This document shows, piece by piece, positions 10,302-19,710 of a DNA stretch of 64,000 nucleotides. Made by a program: the position numbers and the translations under genes. This stretch comes from Streptomyces canus. Lineage in GTDB: Bacteria; Actinomycetota; Actinomycetes; Streptomycetales; Streptomycetaceae. Under the pieces are notes generated by a model. It was given only the letters and a program-made list of their open reading frames with translations, did no database searches and was not told the DNA's origin. Numbering within the stretch: the stretch's first letter is position 1; every line of letters begins with the position of its first letter. The DNA lies in assembly GCF_030815415.1 (NCBI RefSeq), contig NZ_JAUSWW010000001.1:2976001-3040000 (forward strand), in the 5' to 3' direction.

Positions 10302-11822
10302 TCACACGTCCCCGTCAGTGTCACCACCCCGACTCCGCACCGCCCTCTTCCGCGTGCGGTTCACCCGCGCGGCCAGCGGCCTCGTGCCTCCCGCCGCCGG
10401 CGTACGAGGGCGGGAACCGTCACCCCCCTGCCCGTGCCCCTGCGCCCTGGCGTCCGCGGCGTCACCGGGTCGCGTCCTGCGTCGGCGCCCGGTAGCCGGT
10501 GCGGCGCAGGGCGCAGGTCCGTCCACGTCGCCCGCCTCCGGGTCCTCGGCGCCTTCGGGACTTCCGGATTCCGGCTGTTCCCTGTCCCCCCGCTCGGCGC
10601 GCAGACAGCGGCGGATCGACTCCGGGTCCAGGCCCTCGTTGCAGGCCTGGTGGAGCAGCCGCGCGAAGAGGTAATCGGGGTCCGCGCCGAGTGCCATGGC
10701 CAGGGCTTCCCTGGCCTCCAGGTCGTCGCCGGTGGACCAGGCGACCCAGCCGGCGAGGGTGAGCGGCGCGGCGGCGTGTTCGCCGTACGGGCCGACACAG
10801 CGCCGGGCCAGGGCCCGCCACAGCCGGAGCGCGAGGACGGCCTCGTCGCCCTCCATCCACTCGGCCGCGCGGTCGCGAGTGGTGCGGTCCTGCAGACCGA
10901 GAATAAGCGTGGCGGCCTCGTCGTGGTCGAGCAATTGATCGTCCCGGAGATCCTCGGTGAGCGTGCCGGACACGGCCGGAGCCAGGGCGTAGCGCTGCAT
11001 GATCTGCCTCGCCAGCTGCAGCGTCTCCTCTGCCACGCCCGTACGGCTCGCGCCGTCGAGGATCCTCGGGACGATCGCCATACTGCCCGTGTCCAGGGCG
11101 ATTTCCTGAGCCAGGGCGGAAGCGTTCTCCCAGGGCAGCAGCCTGCCCCGCAGCTCCCTGAGGGTGCCGCGCACCTGGAGCCCGGCGTAGGTGGCGGCTG
11201 CCGCCAGGACGGACGTGCCGGGCAGGCCCATCGCCTCCCCTTCGGGCGGGCAGCATTCCTCGCTTCCGCAGCAGTAGGACCAGAAGCGGCCGTCCGAAAT
11301 GCACAGCGCCTCGATCACCGGTACGTCGAGGAGACCGCACTCGACGCGCAGCTTCTGCGCGAGTCCCCTCAGCCGCTCCATCACCTGCCTGCCGGACTCG
11401 CCCTTCCCGGGCTCCTGACAGAGATAGGCGACCATCTGTTCGGGGCGGGCTCCCCGGCGTTCGCTGCCGGTGACCAGCCCGTGGGCCAGCTGTCGCGCCA
11501 CGGCGGGCCAGTCGTCGGCGCTGGCGGGGATGCCGAGCCGGGCCCGGCCCCCGAAGCGGCCCCGTCCGCCCCGGTCATGGAGGGCGACCAGGACGATGCT
11601 GTCCTCGGGGCGGTATCCGAGCAGATACGGCAGCGCGTCGGCCAGTTCGGCCGGGGTGCGCAGCGTCACCTGATGCTCGGCGCTGTGGCCGTCGTAGGTG
11701 GTGCAGTCGAGGTGGCCCATGGGCGTCGCATGCCCGCCGTGCACACCGTGGGGTGCGCGCGGCTCCTGTCCCGCCGCGTCGCCGTTTTCGGAGGATCCAG
11801 TCGTTTCGCTGTGGTTCGTCAT
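10302..11822 (-). CDS. DUF4192-domain protein
   Basis: This 506-residue protein belongs to the actinobacterial DUF4192 family, whose function is unknown. The family-type core runs from about residue 50 ([28 protein letters not shown]) to about 420, with a [12 protein letters not shown] cysteine cluster in the middle that could hold a metal or a disulphide. The last 80 residues are Arg/Pro/Gly-rich and low in complexity. No signal peptide or membrane segment is present, so it is probably cytoplasmic. It is divergent from the RecQ-like helicase gene across a 174-base gap. Confidence 0.8.
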   Translation of the reverse strand: MTNHSETTGSSENGDAAGQEPRAPHGVHGGHATPMGHLDCTTYDGHSAEHQVTLRTPAELADALPYLLGYRPEDSIVLVALHDRGGRGRFGGRARLGIPASADDWPAVARQLAHGLVTGSERRGARPEQMVAYLCQEPGKGESGRQVMERLRGLAQKLRVECGLLDVPVIEALCISDGRFWSYCCGSEECCPPEGEAMGLPGTSVLAAAATYAGLQVRGTLRELRGRLLPWENASALAQEIALDTGSMAIVPRILDGASRTGVAEETLQLARQIMQRYALAPAVSGTLTEDLRDDQLLDHDEAATLILGLQDRTTRDRAAEWMEGDEAVLALRLWRALARRCVGPYGEHAAAPLTLAGWVAWSTGDDLEAREALAMALGADPDYLFARLLHQACNEGLDPESIRRCLRAERGDREQPESGSPEGAEDPEAGDVDGPAPCAAPATGRRRRTRPGDAADARAQGHGQGGDGSRPRTPAAGGTRPLAARVNRTRKRAVRSRGGDTDGDV

Positions 11823-11996
11823 GCGCAGACGATCTCGCGGATCATGAAGTTCCGCTTTGCCCTGTGGATAACCCCGACCAGGGACACGTCAATTCACATC
11901 TTGACCGCGAGACCTCGTCCACGGGCGCCTCCGCCCAGCGCCCCGCCCCGAGCGGTCCGGGCCCGGATTGTCAGTGGCGTCCTGTTGTATGGACGC

Positions 11997-14162
11997 ATGG
12001 AGCACACGAGCAACGCCGATCTCCGAGTGGCCGCCGACGCGGTTCTCGCCCGTCTCGTCGGGGATCCCACGGGCACGGCCCGGCTGCGGGAGGACCAGTG
12101 GCGGGCGATCGAGGCGCTGGTGGCCGACAAACGGCGGGCCCTCGTCGTACAGCGCACGGGCTGGGGCAAGTCCGCGGTGTACTTCGTGGCGACGTCGCTG
12201 CTGCGCTCCCGGGGCAGCGGCCCCACCGTGATCGTCTCGCCGCTTCTCGCGCTGATGCGCAACCAGGTCGACGCCGCGGCCCGGGCCGGCATCCACGCAC
12301 GGACCATCAACTCCTCCAACACGGAGGAGTGGGACACGGTCCAGGCCGAGATCGCGGCGGGCGAGGTCGACGTCCTGCTCGTCAGCCCCGAGCGGCTGAA
12401 CAACCCTGACTTCCGTGACCAGGTGCTGCCCAAGCTGGCCGCCGCGACCGGACTCCTCGTGGTGGACGAGGCTCACTGCATCTCCGACTGGGGCCACGAC
12501 TTCCGCCCGGACTACCGGCGGCTGCGCACCATGCTCGCCGACCTCCCGCCCGGCGTCCCCGTGCTGGCGACGACCGCTACCGCCAACGCGCGCGTGACCG
12601 CCGACGTGGCCGAGCAGCTCGGCACGGGGGCCACCTCGGACGCCCTGGTCCTGCGCGGCCCGCTGGACCGGGAGAGCCTGAGCCTGGCCGTCCTGCCGCT
12701 GCCGGACGCCGCGCACCGGATGGCCTGGCTGGCCGACCACCTGGACCAGCTGCCGGGCTCCGGCATCATCTACACCCTCACCGTGGCCGCCGCCGAGGAG
12801 GTCACCGCCTTCCTCCGGCAGCGGGGCCACACCGTCACCTCGTACACGGGCAAGACGGAGAACGCCGACCGTCAGCAGGCCGAGGACGACCTGCTGGCCA
12901 ACCGGGTCAAGGCCCTGGTCGCCACCTCCGCCCTGGGCATGGGCTTCGACAAGCCCGATCTCGGCTTCGTGGTCCACCTGGGCTCGCCCTCCTCCCCCAT
13001 CGCCTACTACCAGCAGGTGGGTCGAGCCGGACGCGGCGTCGAGCACGCCGAGGTGCTCCTCCTGCCGGGCAAGGAGGACGAGGCGATCTGGGAGTACTTC
13101 GCCTCTCTCGCCTTCCCTTCCGAGGACCTCGTGCGCCGCACGCTCGACGTCCTCACCCGCGCGAGCGGACCGATGTCGCTGCCCGCGCTGGAGCCGCTGG
13201 TGGAGCTGCGCCGTTCCCGGCTGGAGACCATGCTCAAGGTCCTGGACGTGGACGGGGCCGTCCACCGGGTCAAGGGCGGATGGGTCGCGACCGGGGAGCC
13301 GTGGACCTACGACGCGGGGCGGTACGAATGGGTCGCCCGGCAGCGCAAGACCGAGCAGCAGGCGATGCGCGAGTACGCGTCCACGACGGGCTGCCGGATG
13401 GAGTTCCTGCAGCGCCAGCTGGACGACGAGGGGGCCAAGCCCTGCGGACGCTGCGACAACTGCGCGGGGACGCGCTTCACCGCGGACACCTCGACGGCCG
13501 CACTGGACGCCGCACGCGTCGACCTGGGCCGGGCGGGCGTCGAGGTCGAGCCGCGCCGCATGTGGCCCACCGGGCTGCCGGCGATCGGTGTCGAGCTGAA
13601 GGGTCGCATCCCGGCAGGCGAACAGACCGCACCCGGAAGGGCGTTGGGCCGCCTGTCGGACATCGGGTGGGGAAACCGGCTACGACCGATGTTCGCCCCC
13701 CAGGCCCCGGACGGTCCGGTACCCGACGACGTCGCGAAGGCGGTCGTGGGCGTGCTGACCGACTGGGCCAGGGGCCCGGGCGGCTGGGCCTCGGGGGCGC
13801 CGGACGCCCCGCCACGGCCCGTCGGTGTCGTCACCGTCCCCTCGCGCACCCGGCCTCAGCTGATCAACTCCCTCGGTGCGCGCATCGCGGAGGTCGGGCG
13901 ACTGCCACTGCTGGGGTCGGTGGAGTACGCGGGCGAGGCGCCCCCGCTGTCCCGGAGCAACAGCGCCCAGCGCCTCAAGGCACTCGACGGAGCCCTCGTC
14001 GTGCCGCCCGCCCTCTCCGCCGCGCTGGCCGGAGCCGGGGGCCCCGTCCTCCTCGTGGACGACTTCACCGAGACGGGCTGGACCCTCGCGGTGGTCGCCC
14101 GGATGCTCCGACGAGCCGGTGCGCAGGGGGTGTTGCCGCTGGTGCTGGCCGTACAGGGTTGA
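11997..14162 (+). CDS. RecQ-like DNA helicase with C-terminal phosphoribosyltransferase-like domain
   Basis: From ATG 11997 the protein is 721 residues. The superfamily-2 core is clear: a RecQ-type motif 0 (LREDQWRAI), Walker A QRTGWGKS (52-59), DEAH box VVDEAH (155-160) followed by [10 protein letters not shown], and helicase C motifs ([21 protein letters not shown]). CGRCDNC near residue 480 is the tail of the RecQ zinc site. Instead of an HRDC domain, the end of the protein carries a phosphoribosyltransferase-like motif ([13 protein letters not shown], about 684-696) after a Rossmann-like stretch. It probably unwinds DNA in repair; the role of the C-terminal domain is unknown. The frame is open far upstream only because it runs antisense to the DUF4192 gene. 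Confidence 0.88.
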   Translation: MEHTSNADLRVAADAVLARLVGDPTGTARLREDQWRAIEALVADKRRALVVQRTGWGKSAVYFVATSLLRSRGSGPTVIVSPLLALMRNQVDAAARAGIHARTINSSNTEEWDTVQAEIAAGEVDVLLVSPERLNNPDFRDQVLPKLAAATGLLVVDEAHCISDWGHDFRPDYRRLRTMLADLPPGVPVLATTATANARVTADVAEQLGTGATSDALVLRGPLDRESLSLAVLPLPDAAHRMAWLADHLDQLPGSGIIYTLTVAAAEEVTAFLRQRGHTVTSYTGKTENADRQQAEDDLLANRVKALVATSALGMGFDKPDLGFVVHLGSPSSPIAYYQQVGRAGRGVEHAEVLLLPGKEDEAIWEYFASLAFPSEDLVRRTLDVLTRASGPMSLPALEPLVELRRSRLETMLKVLDVDGAVHRVKGGWVATGEPWTYDAGRYEWVARQRKTEQQAMREYASTTGCRMEFLQRQLDDEGAKPCGRCDNCAGTRFTADTSTAALDAARVDLGRAGVEVEPRRMWPTGLPAIGVELKGRIPAGEQTAPGRALGRLSDIGWGNRLRPMFAPQAPDGPVPDDVAKAVVGVLTDWARGPGGWASGAPDAPPRPVGVVTVPSRTRPQLINSLGARIAEVGRLPLLGSVEYAGEAPPLSRSNSAQRLKALDGALVVPPALSAALAGAGGPVLLVDDFTETGWTLAVVARMLRRAGAQGVLPLVLAVQG

Positions 14163-14226
14163 TGACGCCGCGTTGCGGAACCCGGTCTCCGACGGCACAC
14201 ACCGGCTGCCTGGCACCTCGGGAGTC

Positions 14227-14245
14227 CGCACCTCGCTGAGGTGCG
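14227..14245 (+). terminator. terminator hairpin after the RecQ-like gene
   Basis: CGCACCTC (14227-14234) pairs perfectly with GAGGTGCG (14238-14245) around a 3-base loop, about 65 bases past the stop. Confidence 0.7.
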
Positions 14246-14475
14246 CGGATGTCCCGGGCGTCACACGGTGCTTCGGCGGGTAGGGATATAAACCACACAC
14301 CACCAGATTCCGGTCGGTGACCCCAATTGCTCGTTGCCGCAACCAAGTTCGACAGGAAGAATTGAAGTCCGCTCCCCGCACGGCTCGCCCGTGGTCCGGT
14401 AGGGCTCTGCTGCGGCGTGCGTTCCCCCGAATCCGACCCCGCCCGCAGTGTGGGCGCGTAGCCGAAGGGAGGACC
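14246..14475 (+). other. upstream region of the 14476 gene
   Basis: The gap between the RecQ-like gene and the next gene is 313 bases. After the hairpin it includes an AT-richer island near 14281-14360 (GGATATAAACC, CCCAATTGC, GGAAGAATTGAAG) that stands out from the GC-rich surroundings and is the likely promoter region. I cannot assign -10 and -35 boxes with confidence. Confidence 0.45.
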
Positions 14476-15111
14476 GTGACCTTCGGATTCGCTCCGTCCT
14501 CCGCGGCATCCACGTCGACGTCTGCCGACCTGTCCGCCGCATCCAACAACCCGCTGACCCGCATGCTCGAACCCGCGGAGTGGGCCGCAGCCGGAATACC
14601 CCTGCTGCGCAACCCACGGGAGGTCGTCAGCGGACTGCACTCCCGACATCGCCCGAAGCCGGCGACCGCGATCGTGGCCGTGCTCGATCCGGACGAGCGG
14701 CTGCGCGCGAGTGCGTCGTTCACCCGCCGCCCGGCCCCGGCCGACGGCTGGATGTTCCGCAACACGCTGCTCGCACAGCTGCGCAGGGTCATCCCGCACG
14801 ACCTGCGGCGCCGCACTCCGGTGCGTACCGCCGTGCTGCTCTACTGCCGGGACGGCGACGCGCGTTGGACAGAGGAGGACGGCGCGTGGATGTGGGGCCT
14901 GCGGGACGCCTGCACGCTGCACGGGCTGCGCTGCGGTGCGTACATCACGCTGACCCGTGACGGCTGGCAGGTTCTCGGCGAGGGGCGCGGCGGCCGCCGC
15001 CCCAACTCCGATTCGTCACCGGAGCCCTTCGCTCTCTCCGAGGCGCCGCCCCCGCTGCCCCGCACCGGCGGTGCCGCCTCGGAAGTCCTGCGCCGCGCGG
15101 CAGCCCGCTGA
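14476..15111 (+). CDS. conserved hypothetical protein
   Basis: I start at GTG 14476 because GGGAGGA lies just upstream; this gives 211 residues. I do not recognise a named domain. The core (about 30-165) looks globular: MLEPAEWAAAGIPLLRNPREV, then TAIVAVLDPDERLRASASF, LLAQLRRVIPHDLRRRTPVRTAVLLYCRDGDARWTE and a Trp-rich stretch with a final beta-like LTRDGWQVL. The last 45 residues are Pro/Ser-rich. It has no signal peptide or membrane segment. Its neighbours are a helicase upstream and a convergent hypothetical gene downstream, which say little about its job. Confidence 0.75.
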   Translation: MTFGFAPSSAASTSTSADLSAASNNPLTRMLEPAEWAAAGIPLLRNPREVVSGLHSRHRPKPATAIVAVLDPDERLRASASFTRRPAPADGWMFRNTLLAQLRRVIPHDLRRRTPVRTAVLLYCRDGDARWTEEDGAWMWGLRDACTLHGLRCGAYITLTRDGWQVLGEGRGGRRPNSDSSPEPFALSEAPPPLPRTGGAASEVLRRAAAR

Positions 15112-15126
15112 AGAAGCACCGCAGAA

Positions 15127-15155
15127 CCCCGACCCTTATGGATCAGAGGTCGGGG
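15127..15155 (+). terminator. terminator hairpin after the 14476 gene
   Basis: CCCCGACC (15127-15134) and GGTCGGGG (15148-15155) form an 8-bp perfect stem 15 bases past the stop. Confidence 0.7.
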
Positions 15156-15526
15156 AACGCTCCGGGCCCGAGCCGATGGAGCGGTCCGGCTGAGCATGTC
15201 CACGGATCGTTCCGGTTCGCGTCGCGGTCAGCCGCGTACGGCATACGGCTTCGAACGGCACACGCCTTGGCGCGCCTCAGTACGGCGTACGACGGACGGA
15301 CGCGAGGAGCATCGGGCGGCCGCCCAGTGATCGCGGGCCACACCTCGATGCTGCGCTGCCGGCCGACGACGCAACTCCCCCACGGCTTCAGGGCGAACTC
15401 GGGCGACGGCGGACGCGCACGGACCATCCCCACGATCGTCCGCGCACGACAAACCCCCCGCTGTGCAGGTGCCGCCGAAGCGGCGCCTTCATCACCCCCG
15501 CGTCCCCCGGACGCGCCGGAACGGGC
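15156..15526. other. convergent intergenic region, no gene seen
   Basis: This lies between two convergent genes. It is rich in TACGGC and GTACGG motifs (15235-15300) but I find no gene, no strong hairpin beyond the one at 15127 and no clear promoter. Open frames here have poor codon use. Confidence 0.5.
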
Positions 15527-16165
15527 TCAGACGCGCGCGCCCAGCACCGAGTTGATCTGCTGCGGGTCTCCGCAGACGATCAGCAGGGCACCGGCCCGGC
15601 CGTGCGCCAGGGGCAGAACGGTCGCGGCAGAGGAGTCGGGACCGCCGTTGACGGCGACCACGACCACGGGGCGCTTGGTGGTACGGCCCACTGCGGTGGC
15701 GTCGGCGTAGAAGACATCGTCGCCCGCGTCGTGCTGGGCCCAGTAGGAGGCTTCGCCGAAGGTCAGCTCGTGGGTGGCCCACGGGTGCTGTTCGCCGGTG
15801 GTGATCACCAGCACCTCACCGGGGGCACGACCCGAATCCAGCAGCAGGTCCACGGCTTCCTCGGCGGCGTCGAGCGCGCCTTCGGCGGAGGCCGGGATCA
15901 GCTGGATCTGCGGGGATGCCGGAGCCGGAGCGGCGGCGGTGCGGACAGCCGGACCCGACGGTCCGGGCGTGGCGGCCACGTCATGCGGCGTGCGTTGCAC
16001 CGGAGGCGTGGGCCGGAGGGGGCCGGGACGACCGGGACGCGGGTGCGCCGCGGGCCGGGGGCCGGGTACGGGACGGGGGGTCGGCGCGGTACGGCCACTG
16101 GCCGAAGTGGCGCGGGGACCCTGGGCACTCTCGTGAATCTGAGGCTCCTCGGGAAGGAGAGGCAT
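15527..16165 (-). CDS. conserved hypothetical protein with Pro-rich head
   Basis: This 212-residue protein starts at ATG 16165 and follows rnhB by 67 bases in the same direction, so the two may be cotranscribed. Residues 1 to about 88 are Pro/Arg/Thr-rich and probably disordered. Residues 88-212 look globular (LDAAEEAVDLLLDSGRAPGEVLVITTGEQHPWA, then VVVVAVNGGPD and LLIVCGDPQQIN). The ending resembles the GDPxQ motif of UvrD-type helicases, but no Walker A is present. This could be a detached C-terminal helicase-like domain. The function is unknown and no export signal is seen. Confidence 0.7.
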   Translation of the reverse strand: MPLLPEEPQIHESAQGPRATSASGRTAPTPRPVPGPRPAAHPRPGRPGPLRPTPPVQRTPHDVAATPGPSGPAVRTAAAPAPASPQIQLIPASAEGALDAAEEAVDLLLDSGRAPGEVLVITTGEQHPWATHELTFGEASYWAQHDAGDDVFYADATAVGRTTKRPVVVVAVNGGPDSSAATVLPLAHGRAGALLIVCGDPQQINSVLGARV

Positions 16166-16232
16166 GGCTGACTTCTATCAAACGTTGGTGCGACTCGCGT
16201 CGGCGGGTGGCACACGAGTGCGAGCGGAACGG

Positions 16233-16934
16233 TCAGAAATCGAATCCGAGTTGGCCTTCGATCTCCGGAACGCCTCCGTCTGCCCAGCTGCGGGCCTTCT
16301 TGAGGTGCCGCCACTGGGGCAGCGCATCAAGATACGCCCACGACATCCGGTGGTACGGGGTGGGTCCCCGCTCCTCCAGTGCGGCCTTGTGCACGGGCGA
16401 CGGATACCCGGCATTGTCCGCAAAACCGAAGTCTGCATGGTCGATACCCAGTTCGGCCATCATTTTGTCGCGCTGAACCTTGGCAATCACCGAGGCCGCC
16501 GCGACAGCCACGCACGACTGGTCGCCCTTGATCACCGTGCGGACCTTCCAGGGGACCCCGAGATAGTCGTGCTTGCCGTCGAGGATCACCGCGTCCGGCC
16601 GGACCGGCAGGACCTCCAGGGCACGGACCGCCGCCAGCCGCAAGGCGGCCGTCATGCCCATGGTGTCGATCTCCTCCGGGGAGGCATGCCCGAGGGCGTA
16701 GGACGTCACCCACTTCCGGAGCTCCACGTCGAGCGCGGTGCGCCGTTTGACGGTGAGCAGCTTGGAGTCGGTGAGGCCTTCGGGGGGTCGGCGCAGTCCG
16801 GTGATGGCCGCGCAGACGGTGACGGGGCCGGCCCAGGCGCCGCGCCCCACCTCGTCGACACCGGCAATGACCTTCGCTCCGGTCGTGGCACGGAGGGAGC
16901 GCTCGACAGTGTGTGTAGGTGGTTCGTACGGCAT
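16233..16934 (-). CDS. rnhB: ribonuclease HII
   Basis: RNase HII removes ribonucleotides and RNA primers from RNA-DNA hybrids. I choose ATG 16934 ([10 protein letters not shown]), which has AAGGG six bases upstream and gives 233 residues, the usual Streptomyces length; an ATG ten codons earlier lacks these features. The metal-binding acidic residues are visible: DEVGRG (Asp-Glu near 37-38), Asp in [11 protein letters not shown], and the conserved [12 protein letters not shown] helix. The C-terminal [11 protein letters not shown] follows the family. It is transcribed towards the Pro-rich hypothetical gene. Confidence 0.97.
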   Translation of the reverse strand: MPYEPPTHTVERSLRATTGAKVIAGVDEVGRGAWAGPVTVCAAITGLRRPPEGLTDSKLLTVKRRTALDVELRKWVTSYALGHASPEEIDTMGMTAALRLAAVRALEVLPVRPDAVILDGKHDYLGVPWKVRTVIKGDQSCVAVAAASVIAKVQRDKMMAELGIDHADFGFADNAGYPSPVHKAALEERGPTPYHRMSWAYLDALPQWRHLKKARSWADGGVPEIEGQLGFDF

Positions 16935-17015
16935 GGCGCCCTTAGCGTACGCCGCCTGGATCACCCGGCGACACCCCGGTTCCCCCGAGCCCTGTCGCCC
17001 CGGCCCCAGCCACGT

Positions 17016-17639
17016 TCAGCCGTGGCTCGTCCGCAGCAGGGGAACCATCAACTGGTCGATCATCTCCTCAAGATCCCGATCGTTCCATTCACTTCCGCAC
17101 ATCTTCGATCGGTACATCATCATCGCCGGTATGGCATCGAAAACGTAGCTGTTCGCCGCGTCGGATCGGACCTCTTGTCGCTTGATTCCACGGGTGATGA
17201 CCTCACGGAGCAACCTGATGGTCGGCTCGACAACCCCGTTGAAGATCACGCCATGGAAACGCTCCGCCTGGATGGGATCGCACTCGTGAATCACGGCACG
17301 GAGCGCGAATCCGGGGCGCGAGTACATCGCCTCACGCGCCTGTCGGCACAGCTCGAGAAGATCCTCGCGCACGCTGCCCAGATCGGGAGCCGTCTCGATG
17401 ATCGGCAGCCCGGACTGCAGGGCATCGGCGACGAGGTCCTCCTTGGACGGCCAGCGCCGGTAGACCGCGGCCTTGCCGGTCTGGGCGCCGGCGGCGACGC
17501 CTTCCATCGTGAGGCCCTTCCAGCCGACCGTACTGAGCTGTTCCAGCGCGGCATCGAGGATCGCGCGTTCGAGCACGGCGCCGCGCCGACGGAGGGAGGC
17601 CGCCTGAGCGGGGGCGGCCGTCCAGCGCGAGGTAACCAT
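17016..17639 (-). CDS. TetR-family repressor of the adjacent MFS pump
   Basis: The protein of 207 residues starts at ATG 17639, nine bases after GGAG. The N-terminal TetR helix-turn-helix (about 20-65; ILDAALEQLSTVGWKGLTMEGVAAGAQTGKAAVYRRW, read in short pieces as ILDAALEQL, AAVYRRWPSK) is followed by an all-helical ligand domain ending MIDQLMVPLL. It diverges from an MFS efflux gene, and the shared 186-base gap holds two near-identical 20-bp palindromes. Together these suggest that it represses both genes until an effector binds. The frame is open far upstream, but only antisense to the MFS gene. Confidence 0.93.
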   Translation of the reverse strand: MVTSRWTAAPAQAASLRRRGAVLERAILDAALEQLSTVGWKGLTMEGVAAGAQTGKAAVYRRWPSKEDLVADALQSGLPIIETAPDLGSVREDLLELCRQAREAMYSRPGFALRAVIHECDPIQAERFHGVIFNGVVEPTIRLLREVITRGIKRQEVRSDAANSYVFDAIPAMMMYRSKMCGSEWNDRDLEEMIDQLMVPLLRTSHG

Positions 17640-17734
17640 CTGACTGACTCCAACGAGCAGAGGAAGCGGGGATTCCGGGGGACGGGGACGGTGCGCGGCG
17701 ACGACGGGGGAAGACGTCGCACGACGAGAACGTA

Positions 17735-17802
17735 AGTGAACGCTTGCGTTCACTATGAGGGACTCACTACGGTTGACGCGACAGTGAACGCGAGCGTTCA
17801 CT
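17735..17802. promoter_or_regulatory. two TetR operators and the MFS promoter
   Basis: Two 20-bp palindromes share the half-site AGTGAACGC: 17735-17754 (central TT) and 17783-17802 (central GA). Their centres are 48 bases apart. The second overlaps a rightward promoter, -35 TTGACG (17773-17778) and a weak -10 TTCACT (17797-17802) with an 18-base spacer, so a repressor bound there would block the pump gene. The first lies nearer the regulator gene and would give autoregulation. Confidence 0.88.
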
Positions 17803-17825
17803 AACGCACTTGTGGGGGACCCATA

Positions 17826-19373
17826 GTGACAACCTCTCAGTTGATCAAGGAACAGAAGCCAGGTGCGGCCCGTCGGGAAGGACACCCCGGCATCGCGCTC
17901 ACCGTCATCGCGGCCTGCCAACTCATGGTGGTCCTCGACGCGACGATTGTGAACATCGCCCTCCCGCACATTCAAGACGCTCTCAAGTTCAGCACCACCG
18001 ACCTCACCTGGGTCGTCAGCGCGTACACACTCACCTTCGGCGGGCTGCTGCTCCTGGGCGGCCGGGCCGGCGACATCCTCGGCCGGCGCCGGGTCTTCAC
18101 GGCCGGCATCCTGCTGTTCACCTTCGCCTCGCTGCTCGGCGGACTCGCCCAGGAGCCCTGGCAGTTGCTGGCCGCACGCGTCCTGCAGGGTGTCGGTGGC
18201 GCGATAGCGTCGCCCACCTCGCTGGCCCTCATCACCACCACGTTCCCCGAAGGCCCGGAGCGCAACAGGGCGTTCGGAGTGTTCGCCGCGGTGTCCGCGG
18301 GCGGCGGCGCGATCGGTCTGCTCGCGGGCGGCATGCTCACCGAGTGGCTCGACTGGCGCTGGGTGCTCTTCGTGAATGTGCCGATCGGTGTCCTGATCGC
18401 CGTCCTCACGCCGCTGTACATCAACGAGTCCGAGCGGCACACCGGCCGCTTCGACATCGCCGGCGCACTGACCTCGACGGCGGGCATGGCGTCCCTCGTC
18501 TACGGCTTCATCCGCGCGGCGGACCAGGGCTGGCGGGACAGCCTGACCATCGGTTCGTTCGGCGCGGCGATCGTGCTGCTGGCTGCCTTCGCCTTCATCG
18601 AGACCCGGGCGAAGGAGCCGATCACACCGCTGAGGATGTTCGCCGACCGGAATCGCTCGGGCACGTACGTGATCATGCTGAGCCTGGCCGCCGCGATGTT
18701 CGGCATGTTCTTCTACATCGTGCTCTTCGTGCAGAACGTGCTGGGGTACACCCCGATCGAGGCAGGTCTCGCCTTCCTGCCGGTGACGGTCGTGATCGCC
18801 CTCGGCGCGGGCCTGTCCCAGCGGTTCCTGCCGGTGCTCGGACCCAAGCCGTTCATGATCGCCGGTTCGGCGCTCACGATGATCGGACTGTTCTGGCAGA
18901 CCCTCATCAGCTCCGACAGCTCGTACGCCGGCGGAGTACTCGGTCCGATGCTGCTCTTCGGCTTCGGCATGGGCCTCAACTTCGTCACGTTGACGATCAC
19001 CGCCGTCTCCGGGGTCGCCCCGCACGAGGCGGGCGCGGCATCCGGACTGCTCAACACCACGCAGCAGGTGGGCGGGTCGCTCGGTCTGTCCATCCTGACG
19101 ACGGTGTTCGGCACGGCCAGCAAGGACGAGGCGGAGAAGCAACTGCCGCAGTTCATGGCCGACGCCACGCCTGAGCAGAAGGCGGAGTTCGCCAGGACCC
19201 ACGAGTTGCCCGCTCCCTGGGGGCACGAAGTGCTCACCCAGGGCATCTCGACGGGATTCGTCGCCGCGGCCTCGATGGCCGTACTCGCCCTGGCCACCGC
19301 CGCGTTCGTCATCCGGGTCCGCAAGAGCGACCTGGAGGCGCTCGCGGGCACGGCGGGCCCCGGAGTCGGCTGA
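17826..19373 (+). CDS. MFS drug-efflux transporter, DHA2 (14-TMS) family
   Basis: The 515-residue membrane protein starts at GTG 17826 behind GGGGGA. It shows the DHA2 signatures: LDATIVNIALPHIQ in the first segment, a conserved Asp at TDLTWVVSAYTL, GGRAGDILGRRR as motif A, and motif C-like GGGAIGLLAGGMLTEW. About fourteen hydrophobic segments can be counted, with a short polar C-terminus. Such proteins export drugs or the cell's own metabolites by proton antiport. Control by the divergent TetR protein is expected from the operators. The substrate is not predictable. Confidence 0.94.
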   Translation: MTTSQLIKEQKPGAARREGHPGIALTVIAACQLMVVLDATIVNIALPHIQDALKFSTTDLTWVVSAYTLTFGGLLLLGGRAGDILGRRRVFTAGILLFTFASLLGGLAQEPWQLLAARVLQGVGGAIASPTSLALITTTFPEGPERNRAFGVFAAVSAGGGAIGLLAGGMLTEWLDWRWVLFVNVPIGVLIAVLTPLYINESERHTGRFDIAGALTSTAGMASLVYGFIRAADQGWRDSLTIGSFGAAIVLLAAFAFIETRAKEPITPLRMFADRNRSGTYVIMLSLAAAMFGMFFYIVLFVQNVLGYTPIEAGLAFLPVTVVIALGAGLSQRFLPVLGPKPFMIAGSALTMIGLFWQTLISSDSSYAGGVLGPMLLFGFGMGLNFVTLTITAVSGVAPHEAGAASGLLNTTQQVGGSLGLSILTTVFGTASKDEAEKQLPQFMADATPEQKAEFARTHELPAPWGHEVLTQGISTGFVAAASMAVLALATAAFVIRVRKSDLEALAGTAGPGVG

Positions 19374-19710
19374 CTCCACCGGGCCCTCGCAGGGTCGCGG
19401 ATGGCCGGACCTCGTCCAGTGAGTCGACGGCGAGGACGACGCTCCGGTCATCCGCACTCCGCGCACGGGGCGCGACGAGACGCAGGCGGCGCGTCGCCGT
19501 ACGGCCCACGCTCCGGTCACCATGGCCACCGCGGCCGACAGGACCGCGAACATCGACATGAATCCCATGACCACCCCCTGCGCCCCTCGTGTGCCACCTG
19601 CCTGTGCGCCCCCATGGCTCACACAGCGGAATGCCACGACAACGAGCACGTGGTCACGCAGAGTTCCCGACATGCACAGAGAGTTTCATGCGGGTGGATA
19701 CAGCAAGGTC
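19374..19710. other. convergent intergenic region, possible small membrane reading frame
   Basis: This region of 337 bases lies between the MFS gene and a convergent ADP-ribosylglycohydrolase gene. A leftward frame beginning at ATG 19570 opens with a hydrophobic run (MSMFAVLSAAVAMVTGAWAV) that looks like a membrane segment, but it continues into low-quality sequence antisense to the MFS gene. I do not call it a gene. No terminator with a long stem is seen. Confidence 0.4.

Noticed and set aside
10176..11996. Open forward frame upstream of the RecQ-like gene, reaching back across the DUF4192 gene
   Set aside because: It is antisense to the DUF4192 gene, has low-complexity Arg/Pro sequence and no ribosome site until ATG 11997.
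19374..19570. Small membrane-like frame starting at ATG 19570
   Set aside because: Only the first 20 residues look like a membrane segment; there is no convincing ribosome site or end, so I listed it only as a possibility.
17640..19673. Reverse open frame extending the TetR gene upstream through the MFS gene
   Set aside because: It runs antisense to the MFS gene and through both operators; ATG 17639 has a ribosome site and the correct TetR N-terminus.
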